Positions 44,126-57,387 of a stretch of 64,000 nt of DNA are shown here, in pieces; position 1 is the first letter of the stretch; the number at the start of each line of letters is the position of its first letter. Made by a program: the position numbers and the translations under genes. Source of the DNA: Beroe ovata (taxonomy: Eukaryota > Ctenophora > Nuda > Beroida > Beroidae). Below the pieces are notes generated by a model. It did not search any database, was not told the origin of the DNA, and saw nothing but the letters and a program-made list of their open reading frames with translations. The DNA is taken from contig CAMPET010000150.1 in assembly GCA_946803715.1 (NCBI GenBank), forward strand, positions 57,079 through 121,078, written 5' to 3'.

Positions 44126-44420
44126 TTGTCGATCGATGATAGAACCTGTCGAGAATTTCGTCGCGCGCGCGCGCAACTTATTCTCAGACTTATTCTGGCG
44201 CAAGCCGCTTCGCGGCTTGCATCAGCGGTCTGGCATCGCCCGACAACATCTGACAAAGATATATCTGACCTCAGGTTTTCGTGCGCGCGAGAAACAGGTC
44301 AGGTAACATCTGACAAATCATCGATGATCGACGAGTTTGCGTCAGAAATCAAAATAAGTTCGCGCCGCGCGCGCGCAAAACGAAATTCTCGACAGGGTCT
44401 ATCATCGATTGACGAGTGAT

Positions 44421-45671
44421 TATATGAAAAGCTAAAATCGTAAAAGATGGAAAAACCTGAACAAGATTGAAAATTGATCGCGCAGTATGATGTATGATTA
44501 TGCGTGGAGTATTTACTATTTTGTTTGATTTTTATCATTAACTTAATTAAATTATTTTTAGTCTGTTCAGGTTTTTTAATTTAGCCAGTTGTAATCACTG
44601 CTGTTATTTTGTTATTGTTGTTAATGGAATCTTTAGCATAGGAAACTAGCTTCTAGCAACTAGGTATTAGACTATGGAAATTAACTGAAGACTTCTTGTT
44701 TCGTAGTGAGTACCCTGTGTGGGTACATAATTCAATGAATCAAATTAATGACGAGTGAAATGTCAAAATTGAGTTGCCTGAAGGCAAAAACTTCTATTCA
44801 TTTATGTATTTACAATTTGAGTCATGCAGCGTGGGAATGCAATTCTTTGATCATTGATCTATTTCAAATCCAATAAATCGAGGATTGGAGGAGCAGTACA
44901 CATGCTGTGATGCATGTGCGCCTGCATCCACACATTTGGCATCAGAGAGCAAGGCGGTACTATCATCAATTATAGGCAATGACAATTGTGATAATTACTA
45001 TGAATTCATAATGCTTCACATGATTGAACTTTGCATACAGTGATGCAAAGTCAATTGAATCAAACCCACACACTTTCACCACAAATCTACTGACAGCTTC
45101 AAGACAATAGTCTCACCACAAAGTGTGGCCCTTGCTTCTCAAATTTGATTGTAATAAGAAGTGATGATAAGTTTAAAACTCAATTTTGTACTAGAAAACC
45201 TGTCAAGTGGAGGTGATGTGCTACCCATTGAGCCAGATCGGTTACAACATAAATCAAAAACAGCTCAAAGATCGTTTTTCCTATTGATTGAGGTAGGTGT
45301 TGAGAGTTTAGGTCTCAACTATGCCCTTGAAATGTTAATTTCATGAAGGAGCACTTTGAAACAAATCAGCATTTCTTCTGATAAGCACTGTGATCGGCAT
45401 AAAACATAAAACACACTCCACATTTGACTTCTTTGATGGTGGAGCAATAAGTCATTTTTTAGAATGGAGGAATATAGACTGCAGCTTTGCAAAATTTAGT
45501 TTTCCAATGATTTTGATAGATCCTCAAACTATTATTCGTGGTTTCCTGAGTTATCCACATTAAAAGACCCATTTGCTTAATAGTCTACATAGTCATATTT
45601 AATTAACAAAATATCTAGATATCATCTGGATTGGTCTTGGAAGTTTTAACATGAAGTAATTTGTATCAGGG
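44421..45671. other. Spacer upstream of the PDCD11/RRP5 gene
   Basis: AT-rich DNA without a recognisable gene. The right end should contain the 5' UTR and promoter of the gene starting at 45672; no core element was identified with confidence. Confidence 0.55.
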
Positions 45672-48600
45672 ATGGCAGATTCACAGGGTCCCAATACAAA
45701 GAAAAAGGATGTTACTGTCTTGCCTGGTGATGGGGATTTTATCAGGGGGAAGCCATCTCAACTGAAATCCACAGATGACAAGTTTAAAAGGACCATAGAT
45801 AACATTTTTGTGAGTAATGTGAAGGGATTGGGGTTATGATAATATTTTGAAAGGATGTTCTAAACTCAATTCAATTAATAATGAACTAAACAATACTTCC
45901 AAGATGTTGATTAAGATAGTTTTCTATGGATTCTATGTATTCTTCACTTAATTCCTTCACTTTATTTGTACATTCAGAGGAGAAATATCTTAATCTCACA
46001 TTCATCCATGTGGAATGCTTATCAATAAGCATTCAGGTTGAAAAAGATGATCAAGAAAATGGAATCATGAAGCCAACAGACTCTTCAAGAGATGAATTAA
46101 AGATGGGAAAATCCCTTGATGAAATAACCTACAAAGTTTGTACTTTGCCATAATTTTTGCTTAACCAGGAATTTTTGTGGGGGAGGGGGGTGTGGCAACG
46201 TGGGGGTAAGGATCATTCTCATGGATTATGCTTATTATTGATACCTCACAGAAACTGAGCTCAGGAATGTTACTGATGGCTGTTATATGTGAGATAGGAG
46301 AGCTTGATATTGTTGTCAATCTCCCCTTTGGACTCACTGGATTCATATCTGGTCAGTAATTTTTTACTCTGTTGTCAGTTGTAAGAAGTATGAAAGTATT
46401 CTACAACCCTGTTCGTGTTCAGGAACAGAAGTGAGCAATGAGTTTAACGAGATGCTACAGGCAAGCAATGAAGGTGCTGAAAATCAGGTATGACTATTAA
46501 ATCATCTTATCATTGGGAATCGTCGCTTCAAAACTAATTTTTCTTAATGTGATCCTATTATTAGATAATCACCATAATTCATACTAAATCCCAAATCAGG
46601 AGTTGGATCTCTGTGATATATTGACGGTTGGACAGTATGTCATCTGCAGTGTGGTTTCCATCACTGATGTTGGGAAAACCAAGAAAGCTAACGTGACCTT
46701 GAAACCTGAGGCTGTCAACTGCAACGTTAAAATGAAGGATGTGCAGAAGAACATGGTGAGAATTATAACTTTGGTGAGATCATAGATCAATATTGATTAA
46801 GACTGAGTTCCCGTGCCCTATGTCAGTGAAACTCAGTTGATTAATGATTAATTAATCAATTAATTAATTAATTATGTTGACTGCATTTTTAGGTGCAAAT
46901 ATGTAGTCAAATATCTACACATATGCCAATGAAAGGTTCACATATTCTGAATTTCAAACTTTCTGTCTTTTCTGTAACCTGTTGATCAGTTCATGGCTGA
47001 TGATAAAATACGCGTACGTGTAGGTGAACTATGAGTATGTGGAAATTGTATTGATTTAACTCACTGGCACATCCACATTCTTTACAGAATTTGATCTTCC
47101 CATCTTCACAGGGTTCTGGAGATATATGGAGTAGGAATAAAGAAAGAAAAGGCACTGATTATTATTTTGGGAATTGAGCACAGAATGTCCAGACCAAAAA
47201 GGAAAAAACGGTGAAAATTCACCGAGGAAAGATCCTTGAATAATAGAATCATAATAAATTAAAGGATAGTCTATATTACCGAGAAATTTAATGTTTAGAG
47301 AAATAGCTCCTTCATTGGCACCACACTGTCCCCATATTCTGTCCACTTATGACAATATGACAACAGAAAGGTGTCAATATGACTGATGAAATGAGAACTG
47401 TCAATGACTTGCATTCTGGGTTATCCTGAAGTATCACCATTATATTCATATTTATTTCAATTGAGGAGGAATTGATCATTCAGTCATATGGTCATGTGAA
47501 AGATCTGAGATACCAATAATCGAAAGTCTATTACTACCTGACAAAATGAAATGCAATCTTCAATGATAGCATGGAGTTCAGATTCAGGAAAACCCTGGAC
47601 ATCGTTTCCAAAAAAATCGGTGTCTAGGTATTGGCAAAACTCTGCAGAAGAATTACCTATAAAAGTATCAAATTGAGAGTTCCCTTGTTCAACCCTATCA
47701 ATGTTCTACTTTTCTACGAGGAGTTGATGTCGATCGTTCAAACGATGGAACAAACTAACCAATCAAAGATCCGTTGATTATCTAATCTGAGACATTGAAG
47801 AGCAAGGTCAACCAAATGAAGAATTTCATTTTCGCAAATTTCCTTCTAACCGAAGCGAAACGGACACTAAAACATCAAGGAAAAAGAGCACAAAGGATGC
47901 TGTACATGGTTATATTTCAAAGCAAGGATAGTTAAGACACACAGAAGAACAATAGTTATCGGCTATACACCCGCTTTGAGAAGCTTGATGAGAGCAATTG
48001 TTATGGAAGTTAGTTGCAATTAACCTAGGGACACTGACTGCCCAGATGAGGCTGAAATTGGGGGGAAATACCCTGAAAGTGAGAACTATGGAGACTTTGT
48101 GAATTGTGGGTAGCAAAAAATGTTGTGTTAGAATGAGGCGAAGCATAGAAAGGCGATCGTGGTATCATGGATGTTAACAGTATGGTAACATCCACATGGT
48201 TGCCATGTTGACAGTATGGTTACAGCCACGTGGTTGCCATGTCAACAAGGTACCATGGTAACACACTCCTGATCGTCAGGTTGTACAGGGTGTGGTCCAG
48301 AGTGTGGAGGACTATGGTTACGTCATCAACACCGGAATAACGGGTATCCGCGCTTTCCTGCCCAAAGAAGAGGGGACTGCTCTCAAAACTTGTGATCTTG
48401 TTATGGTAAGACATTTTTGAGAAGTGAGTTTTTATTTTGAACTGAAAACTTTATCAGTTTTTGAGTAACGGAATTTTTGTGAGTGGATCTCGTTTGCAGG
48501 TATCATTCACCCATGTGACAGAGGGAAATGTCCAATGTGCCCGTTACGACCCTACAGAGGGGAAGACTTTATCTGACAAGTGTTTGACGACGTTTTCCTC

Positions 48601-51600
48601 CCTACTTCCTTGTCACCCGATCAAAGCACATGTTAAAAAACACGTTCCCAACGGTGTCAAATGCAGCTTCCTATCCGGAATGCAAGGTTTGTACTACTTA
48701 ATTGCCCATTCGATCATATACTCCTCAATAACCATAATATTGTAAACATGAACGTCACCGACGTCTCACTCCTCTTCCTCTTTACAGGTGGTGCTCACAT
48801 GATTCATCTGAACGAGGCTATCACATCCTCCAGGGACATACAGGTACTTACGATCATAATATGAGAAACACGTCATATGAGAAACACGTCATGTCCTTTG
48901 GTACCACTAACCTGACAGGTTAAGAAATACTTTTCCTCTCAGATATCGATCTGAATCATTGATTTGGTTTTTCATTTGTTCATCACCTCACAGGATCTTT
49001 ACCCTGCGAAGCGGAAGTTAACGGCACGTGTTATCATGGTAAACCCCGTCACGAAGTCCGTTCTCTTGAGCACGTTACCAGGTCACGTTACCATGACAAC
49101 ACCCACGTGGGGCATGAAAAAGGGAGACGCTGTGTCAGGGGGCCAAGTGGTGAAAGTAACAAAACGTGGTGTCTTCGTGGATGTGGGCTCCGGAATGCTG
49201 GGATTTGTACACGTGTCAAAACTACTGAATAAGGAAGTGGAGAAAATACCTGCTAATTTCAAAGTTGGGACAGAGGTGAACAGATTCTCTAGTTCTCGTT
49301 TTTCATTCTTTTTCCAAGTCCCCTGACTATTCTTTTATTCTTCTCAGCCAAACCGCGCCTCTTTTACTCACTCTTTCTCAACTCTAACTGCTTATCCATT
49401 TCACCCTGCTTGCCCTAACCACACCTCCTCCACTAGCCCTCACCTTCCCGTTCCCCTAACACTCACCTCCTCCTCACATACTTAACCTGCCCGGTGCCCC
49501 TCATCCCTCACCTGCCCCTCACCACTCAGCACACGGCTAGGGTCATGGGTTTCCGTCTGGCGGACAATCTCATCCAACTCTCTCTCCGACCATCCGACCT
49601 CTCCAAACCATTTCTCTCATACCATGACATTGAAGTGGGGAAAATTGCTTCGGCTACTGTCGTGTCGATAGAAAGTTTTGGACTGATAGTTAAGGTGGCT
49701 GATAATATCAGAGGTAAGAGGTTATATTTCATCTTGTTTTCTAAAAATAATTGTGGAAAATCCAGATAGTATTCCAAGACCTAGTTCTTTCATTTGGAGG
49801 AAAGCGCGGGTCTTTTACAGGTGTGGTAAACAAGTTGCATTTGGCGGACATCAACATCAAACATCCTGAGCTGAAGTTCAAACAAAACCAGAAAGTGAAG
49901 GCTAAAGTTCTATCTGTCGATCCCTTAAAACGAAGATTGAATCTAACTCTCAAACGTAGCCTTATCAAAAACAGGTTTATAACATCCTGAGTTGGGTCTT
50001 TGCTTGCCTCATCATGACATTTAAGAGATAAGTGAATTTAATATTGAAATTTTCAGTACTTCGACCATATTAAGTTACTCGTCGCTGGAAAAAGATCAGC
50101 ATGTAACTGGCTGGGTTGCAGCGGTAAAAGATTTCGGTATCATCATGAATTTCTCTAACAATCTCAGGGTTAGTGTATATCATTAGCTTGTTATGATCCG
50201 ATCTGAAGCTGACATGTTCTGTATCATGACATATTTCACTTTTGAAAGTGTTTTCGCGTGGATTGAAGCTCATACTATTCTTCACAGGGACTAGTTCACT
50301 CAAGCGACATATCCAACGTTCCCATCACTGTAACAGATATGGCAAAGTTGTACAAAGTTGGCCAGGTATGCGAATGTGACACTTGTGGCAAACTGTACCT
50401 TCCTAGAACTTTTTTGGAACGCGCCAACGAATTAAGGCAGAGATGCCGCGCGTTATGCGCGCGAAGAGAAATTTTGAATGCGCGGCGTGGGAATTTCGAA
50501 CTCGCGCGCGCGCTGTGTGCAAATCGTAATGCACCAGAGCATGCTGGAAAGAGTGAGATAAGATGGCCGGTTGGGACCACCCATTCGTCACAACTTGCTG
50601 ACACCACTGCATGACTATGACGTAGGAATGCTGATCACTGACGAAGGAATTCGTTGACACCAGTGCGTCAGAACAGGCCTGTGTGACGAATTGTTACTTC
50701 ATTCGTCACAACTTGCTGACACCACTGCATGCCTATGACGTAGGAATGCTGATCACTTACGAAGATATTCGTTGACACCAGTACGTCAGAACAGGCCTGT
50801 GTGACGAATAGTTACCTCATTCGTCACAACTTGCTGACACCACTGCATGATTATGACGTAGGAATGCTGTTCACTGACGAAGAAATTCGTTGACACCAGT
50901 ACGTCAGAACAGGCCTGTGTGACGAATGGTTATCCCATTCGTCACAACTTGCTGACACCACTGTTCGCTGTTCAGTGGTGTCTGCTACGCGCAAACAACT
51001 TTTGGAAGCATATCGTGATGAAATGCAATTGCTTCAATTTTTGATCCTAAATCCGAATATAGCATTCTCAATATCCAGGTTTTGACTTGTCGCGTCTCGC
51101 ATGTCAACGCCGAGAAGGAGAAGCTATCGCTCAGCTTCAATCTACTACAACAGTCTGACAGTGATAAACAACCGAACTGGGCTAGAAAGGGGCAGATCCA
51201 CTCTTGTACAGTGAGTATCTAACGACTTTCCATATGGCACTTTCATTCCTTACCCAATGATGCAGAAATTATTAGGGCTGAATGATGGGAAAATCAAACT
51301 TTCGCTACATTCCAGGTACTTGAGAACAAGCCTCAAGGGCTCACTGTTCAGCTTGATACAACGAAAGAGCAAGCGTTCCTACCTGTTCACCATCTCTCAG
51401 ACTTCAAGACTCTTAACCAGCGAATCCTTCTAAAATACCAAACTGGTTCTAAAATCCCAGAGGTTCTTGTCCTTGATAAAAAGTTGAAAATCATCACAGT
51501 GACAGCGAAGTCTAGTCTCATTTCTTGGCTCAGATCATTCGAGAGTCCTCCTAAAATCACCGATTTCAAAGTAGACGATTTAGTCCCTGGTTTTATCAAG

Positions 51601-54600
51601 GATTTCCAGGATTACGGCTGTTTTGTGGAACTTGGTAATAGTTTGGTTGGTCTCTGCCCGAAAGCATGCCTATCAGATAGATTTGTCAGTGATTCACGGT
51701 CAGTGTTCGGTCTCGGTGATACAGTAATGTGCAAGATAACCAACATAGATAACGAGAAGGGTCGGTTGTTGGTCAGTTTGAAGATGAGTGACGTGGAAAC
51801 TGACTTGATCCTTTCGGGGAATGCTGCTCTATGCAATTACTTCTCGGAAATTGAGAGAATTTTCGGAAATGAAAACGAACTTCAGCCCGGGACAGTGGTG
51901 CGCGGATGCAAGATCACACGAGTATCAGATAGCGGGTTTTCTGTCACAGTCAATGCCGTAACACCTGGGTTTGTACCACGTGACAGTGCTGATGATGAAG
52001 CCGCGCACTGTGTCGGACAGACGGTGAAGGCAGTGATTGTCGACTACGATCCGAGTCAGGGGATTTATATCCTGAACACGAAGAATAACTTTGTGGAGGA
52101 GCTAGAAGGAGTAGAGAAGAAGAAGAAGAAATTGGTTGAAGGGGATGAGGTGGAGGGAAGAATTGTTGCTGTCATGGAGTCCTACTTTGTTGCTATGTTG
52201 CCGAATCAGGGATACAGGTATGTTTCCTGAATCTGAAAATATCTGATTCAGTTTAGCAAGGGAGAGGCATGTTGCGTATAACATTCAATAGTTGAGATCA
52301 CAATTTTGTCAGGTTCGGTTTTGTTCCTGTCCGCCAGCATGTCAATGATTCTGTTGGTCAGACCAATGCCGTGAAAAGCGGCGAAACAAAGAAATTCACT
52401 GTTCACCGTGCCAAGAAGGGTAATAACACAACAGTAATTGCAATTGCAAAGAAAATAATTTTCAGAGATGACATGAAACAAATAAATTCTCAACAATTTC
52501 TCTGTCAGGCAAACCCCTGATCCTCTCGCTCAAGCTAGGAGAAGAGAAATCATCGAGAAAGCGAAAGCGCTCAGAAGACCAGGTCCTTGAACAATATTTT
52601 CCACAGATTTTGAGCCCATTCCAGGTTTCGGACAGGTTTTTCTTGATATCTTATTTTCAGGATGTAAAGTTTGACAACATTACCCTGGGCAGTGAGTACA
52701 CTGTCACTGTCAGAAGTGTCAAAGCTCTCCAACTGAATGTGCAGCTCGGGAGGAAGGTGCAGGGCCGCGTCCACATCACTGAGATCACAGACTCACCAAC
52801 GGTGGGAATCAGTCCGTTATCAGACTTTAAACACGGAGACACGCTCACTGCCACTCTTATAGGATTCAGGTTTGCTATGTTCGCTAATTGTGCGCGCGTT
52901 TCGTGCTTCATTCCTCAGCAAAGTTATTCATTCCCCCCTCTCTCTCTCTTAGACACTCAAAGACGCACCGATACCTCCCGATAACACGGACAGACTACAC
53001 GAAGTCAATGGGAGAGTTTAGTTTACGACATTGTCCTCGAGTTCAGGAGATACGTGACGGAGATAAGGTACTTTGACTGGTTTCATGGTGGTTACCATGG
53101 ATACCAGTTTTCGGTTAACCTGCCACGGCAGAAACTGGTCACCATCCACGCTCCAATATCGGTTGCTATAGCAACCTACAATGCTGGATATCATTCGACG
53201 GCAATGTTGTTTGGTATCCACGGTCAAACCACTCTATACTACGCTGCTCTGTCAGTATAAACGCATGTACACCTTTTTGAAATGTATCGTGTGAACGTGA
53301 ACCAGGAATGAACATTGGGTAAGTTATCAACGAGCGTCCGATTAACAAAACTACGTATATCGATCATTTCTATTGCTGCCCCTGTTCTCTACAACACTAA
53401 ATCACTGTTTTCCGTCTACACTACATTGTGTTTCAGGTTGAAGAATCCAAGGACTTTATCTCCACTTTGAAATCTGGAGATCTTATCAATGGTTTTGTCA
53501 GATCCATAGATGCTCATGGATTTGTTTGGATCAGTAAGTAACCATCATCCCACTTTTAGATCTAATATATCTCCCACTTTTTTCTGATATTGACACCTTT
53601 TTCTAATGTCTTTTCTTCATCTTGGATGATTGCCAATCTCTGACACCTCCTACAGGTGTTACTCCGGGTGTTGAAGGTAGGCTCTGGCACCTGCTGACGT
53701 CATCAGAACGGGACGATGTAGAAAAGTGGGAGGAGAAGTTCACTGTCGGTCAGTGTGTCCCCGTGACAGTTTTCAGTACCCGGGATCATCGACTAGATTT
53801 GTCTCTTGTTGGTAAGTAAATTGTCCATATCCTTCTCGCCCTTTTTATTAACACCTTTCCGCTTCATTTTTCCGTCATACCGCTTTTTTCTCGCCCTTTT
53901 CGGCTTTCGCATCTATTTCCGTCCTTTTTGCTTCTTTTTCCGTCCTTCCCACACTTCTTTTCCATTATTCTTGAGTCTGCAACAGCTCTCACTCTCTCTC
54001 TTAGTGACAACCAAGTCTTACCTTTGTTCCTCACTAGGTGCACTGGAAGTGGGTAAGAAGTTCTGGTGTAAAGTAACGGGGGTGTTACCGGGAATAGGTG
54101 TCAAGGTACAGGTTTCAGCAAGGGACTGGGGGATTGTTCCTATGACTGAGATTAACGGTGAGCTATAACTGAGAAACCACTTTGGTTCAATTTTCCTGGC
54201 ATCAATTCAAATTTTCTAGCAATCGGCGATGTTGATTCAGCACACCATATTTTCCAGATACCTTCACGAAGGACCCTCTCTCAAAGTTCACTGAAGGAAG
54301 TCTAATTCACTGTGTTGTTGTTGATGTGCCAAGTGATGGGGAATCCAGCAGGAGACTTACTCTCTCACTAAGGAAGTCACGGACTAGCCAGAGATGGAAA
54401 AAGAATGGTACATTTGTTCCTACACATCTAAATCCTTTCAGTTTCATACAATCAAGTGTAATTACTATTGCACTCCTTTTCTACTCATTTTACATTGCTT
54501 GATTCCGTTAAAAATGAAGTTAAATTCATCACTCATTTCAATTTCTTTTTCGTCCATTTTACTCATTCTCCACTTTCCCCTCATTTCTAGTTGGGAGTAA

Positions 54601-57387
54601 GAAAGTGGGGAATCCGGTTATAAGCTCGGATGAGGAGCTTGTTGTCGGAAAGGTGTACAGTGGATACGTGAAATCTACGTCACAAACAGCCGGAATATAC
54701 GTGGCCCTGAGTCATAATGTTACAGGTAACTGGGGCAGTTCCATGTTACACATGGACTGAGAACTTGAGAACTTGAGATTCGTGTTTATTTTTCTGGAGA
54801 TTTCAGAAATAACAAGCACTTCCGAATCGCACTTCTACAAAACAATTCCAGCCAGTTACGAATGAAATTCAAGATTTATATCTACGTGAAAATGTCTAAT
54901 GATAGCACGCATATTTCACTATCCCTAGGTCGAGTGTTACTAAAGAACATGTCCGATAATTACCTCAAGAACTGGCAGCCAATGTTCCCGCTGGGGAAGC
55001 TTGTGAGGGTGTACGTCCTGCAGAACTCCCCCAAGGTTAGCATCACAAACACATGTGCTTCTCGGGGGGGAAATACTTGAGTTTCGCGTGACTTTGACTC
55101 ACGCGTTATTCTAAATAACGCGTGACTCTGGCGGGACTTCCTAGGTGGATTTGAGCATGAAGATGTCTGATTTGAAGAAAGGAGCTGAAAAGGATGAAGC
55201 TAGCGAGGAGGATGTTCAAAAGTGAGGCACTTCTTGAAAATATCCTCTAGAAACCCACTTTTTTATCTAATCAATATTTATTTTTTCTCACGTTTTCATG
55301 GTTGAAAACCTTCAGGTGCCTTGATGACATGCTATTGGAACAGTTCCAAGATGACTCCGATGATGACGTTGCCATGGCAACTGCAGCTGATGACGACAGA
55401 GAGAGTGACGGCGAGGAGATTGTAGGCGAGGTTGAGGATGGACCCAGGATTGTGTTTACTTCTGTGAAGAAAAACGGAGATGTAGCAAAAACAGAGTCGG
55501 TCATTAGAGGTGAATTCTGATTAGTCTCTGAGTGTTGATTGGAGACTTCATCAGTTTATTATGCAAATTGCAAAACGATTGGAACTAATAATGAACTTTT
55601 ACCTTCCCAGATGGAATGTTAGAGACGGTAGAACCATCAGATGACTCAGATGACGAGGCTGAAGTCGAGCAGGAAACAGTGACAGAGGAAGGAAAGCGTG
55701 GGAAAAGTTTCGAGAAGAGGGAAAAGAAGAGAAAGAGGGAAGCGGAGGAAATTGCAATCCGAGAGATTGAGATGAAGAAAACTACCAGTCTCCCTGAGAC
55801 TCAGGATGAGTTTGAAAGGTGAGTTGACGGTGAGATTTCCACCCTTTGAAAAGCAAGGTGTTTGCTGTCATCAGTAGCTGAGCTTGAATGTGAAATAGGC
55901 ATTGATTTTACGCCTATACTCGAAAGTGGAGTGGAATTCCTATCGGAAAATTAGAATTTTTTATCGCTCATTCCACCACCTTCGTCTATTAGGGAAGTGG
56001 CCCGCGCCCCTGACGCAAGTTCAACTTGGGTGTGCTACATGGCGTATTGGCTGGGGTTGAGTAACGTTGACAAAGCGAGGGCTACAGCCAGACGGGCGCT
56101 TGACACCATCAACTATAGGTGTGGCGACTGTCTTGACACCACTATTTTCTTGACCCCACGTTTATCTTGACATCACTTTCATTGACACTTATTTTATCTT
56201 TACCACTTTTAACCTTCACCTTGACACCACTTTTGTCTTGACCAATATCATATTGACGCGGTTAACCATTGACACAACTTGCCAGATTGGAGGGTGAGAA
56301 GTTGAACATTTGGTCAGCTCTCTTTAACTTGGAGAATTCATTTGGCACACACGACAGATTGATGAAGTGTTGCCAGGAAGCTGCTACTGTGAACGATGGT
56401 AAAGCTGTTTTCCTCAGATTGGCAGCTGTGTTGGAAAAATCCGGGAAATATGAGGTAGAACGAGGAAATGAAATCCCTCATTCATTCCTCAGTGAGGATC
56501 GACCGGGATCGACCGGGAATCCTCACATTCATTCATTCCTTACATCCATCCATTCCTCACACTCATTCATCACATTTTCTTGGGTTATTTCACATTTCAC
56601 CGCAGTTCCCGGACTGTGATGATCACACAGAAGTCAGTTCTTCCTTTTTCGACCACGTTCTTTTTAATTCAAGGAAGGTCCAAATTCTCCATTACAGGAA
56701 CTGGAGGATGTCTACAACTCTGTCCTCCTGAAGAAGTACAAGAGGAGTAGGAAAGTGTGGACAACATACGGTACAGCACTCGCTGTTCAGGGATCTCTTG
56801 ACAAGATGAGAGAAGTTATGCCGAGAGCGTTGAAAACACTAAGCAAGCACAAACGTGAGATTTTCTTCTAATCTTATTCATTCCCAATCATAAAATCCAA
56901 TAGAAAATGGTGAATCACCCCTCCCCCCGTGCCCCAGATATCCGGGTAATCTGCCACTTTGCTCAACTTGAGTACAGACACGGTGACAGTAACAAGGGCA
57001 GCACTATGTTCGAGAATATTCTCAATTCGTATCCATCCCGACTTGATCTGTGGGCGATGTACATGGACAAGACTATCGCTGCTGGAGACATTGAGCAGTC
57101 AAGGTAGGAAGTCTCTTCCGTAAATCAAAAAACTCCCAAAAATCCTAATTTGAGGATCCCTTTGTTATGTCGTAGATATCTTGAGATTTGGGAGTTTTTA
57201 TCACCCCATGGTTTATTTCAGGTTGCTCCTCGATCGAGCGATTAGTCTCAAACTGCCCGCCAAAAAGATGAAGTTCTTCTTTAAACGGTATGTCGACTTT
57301 GAAACTAAATACGGGGATGAAACACATTTGGAGGGTGTGAGGGAGAAAGCTAAGGAGTTCCTTGCAACCAATGAGGAGGCAGAATAG
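45672..57387 (+). CDS. PDCD11: PDCD11/RRP5, multi-S1 and HAT-repeat ribosomal RNA processing factor (33 exons, ~1,767 aa)
   Basis: Exons: 45672-45809, 46037-46135, 46252-46351, 46423-46487, 46600-46755, 48280-48405, 48500-48686, 48788-48843, 48994-49275, 49530-49713, 49821-49974, 50057-50168, 50288-50365, 51079-51210, 51316-52217, 52313-52419, 52509-52582, 52661-52869, 52953-53067, 53437-53533, 53656-53811, 54038-54157, 54258-54407, 54591-54725, 54929-55035, 55145-55221, 55316-55509, 55611-55818, 55993-56118, 56286-56454, 56698-56854, 56938-57103, 57222-57387; every junction keeps phase. About ten S1 domains (GMLLMAVICEIGELDIVVNL, GVVQSVEDYGYVINTGI, GQVVKVTKRGVFVDVGSGML, GFIKDFQDYGCFVELGNSLV) precede a nuclear-type KRKR, an acidic linker (DDSDDDVAMA, EPSDDSDDEAEVE) and C-terminal HAT repeats (STWVCYMAYWLGL, FAQLEYRHGDSNKGSTMFEN, MKFFFKRYVDFE). 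RRP5 works in the nucleolus on early 90S pre-ribosomes and is needed for both subunits. Length is close to the human protein, and intron 13 contains a satellite array. Confidence 0.95.
50415..50520. repeat. CG-rich imperfect inverted segment beside satellite B
   Basis: A short block with GCCGCGCGTTATGCGCGCGA and AATGCGCGGCG, ending in a GCGCGCGCGC run, lies in PDCD11 intron 13 just before the satellite. Its composition is like the composite GC-rich repeats but I could not align it to a specific module. Confidence 0.45.
50580..50963 (+). repeat. ~119-bp satellite array B, in a PDCD11 intron
   Basis: Three full monomers and a partial one, spaced 118-120 bp, contain CATTCGTCACAACTTGCTGA, CACCACTGCATGA, TATGACGTAGGAATGCTG, TTCGTTGACACCAGT and GAACAGGCCTGTGTGACGAA. 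They are clearly the same family as 14529-15046, in the same orientation relative to the host gene. Confidence 0.9.

Larger units (their letters stand above)
43500..44420. repeat. GC-rich composite palindromic repeat, copy 3 (nested)
   Basis: The end module (GATGATAGAACCTGTCGAGA...GCGCGCGC) occurs four times in orientations -, +, +, - at about 43505-43546, 43826-43880, 44127-44185 and 44366-44412. Nested inside are the TGTAGGATTTTACCC palindrome, an inverted GTTGCGC/AGTCGT module, the GGAGTATTTGGGTCACG module in reverse, and the 135-bp palindrome. The pattern suggests insertion of one element into another or an inverted duplication. No transposase gene is present. Confidence 0.8.

Noticed and set aside
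50339-50614. Cysteine-containing frame (CECDTCGKLYL) continuing from a PDCD11 exon
   Set aside because: It looks briefly like a zinc finger, but it is intron read-through past the donor at 50366. The next true exon (51079) restores S1-domain homology.
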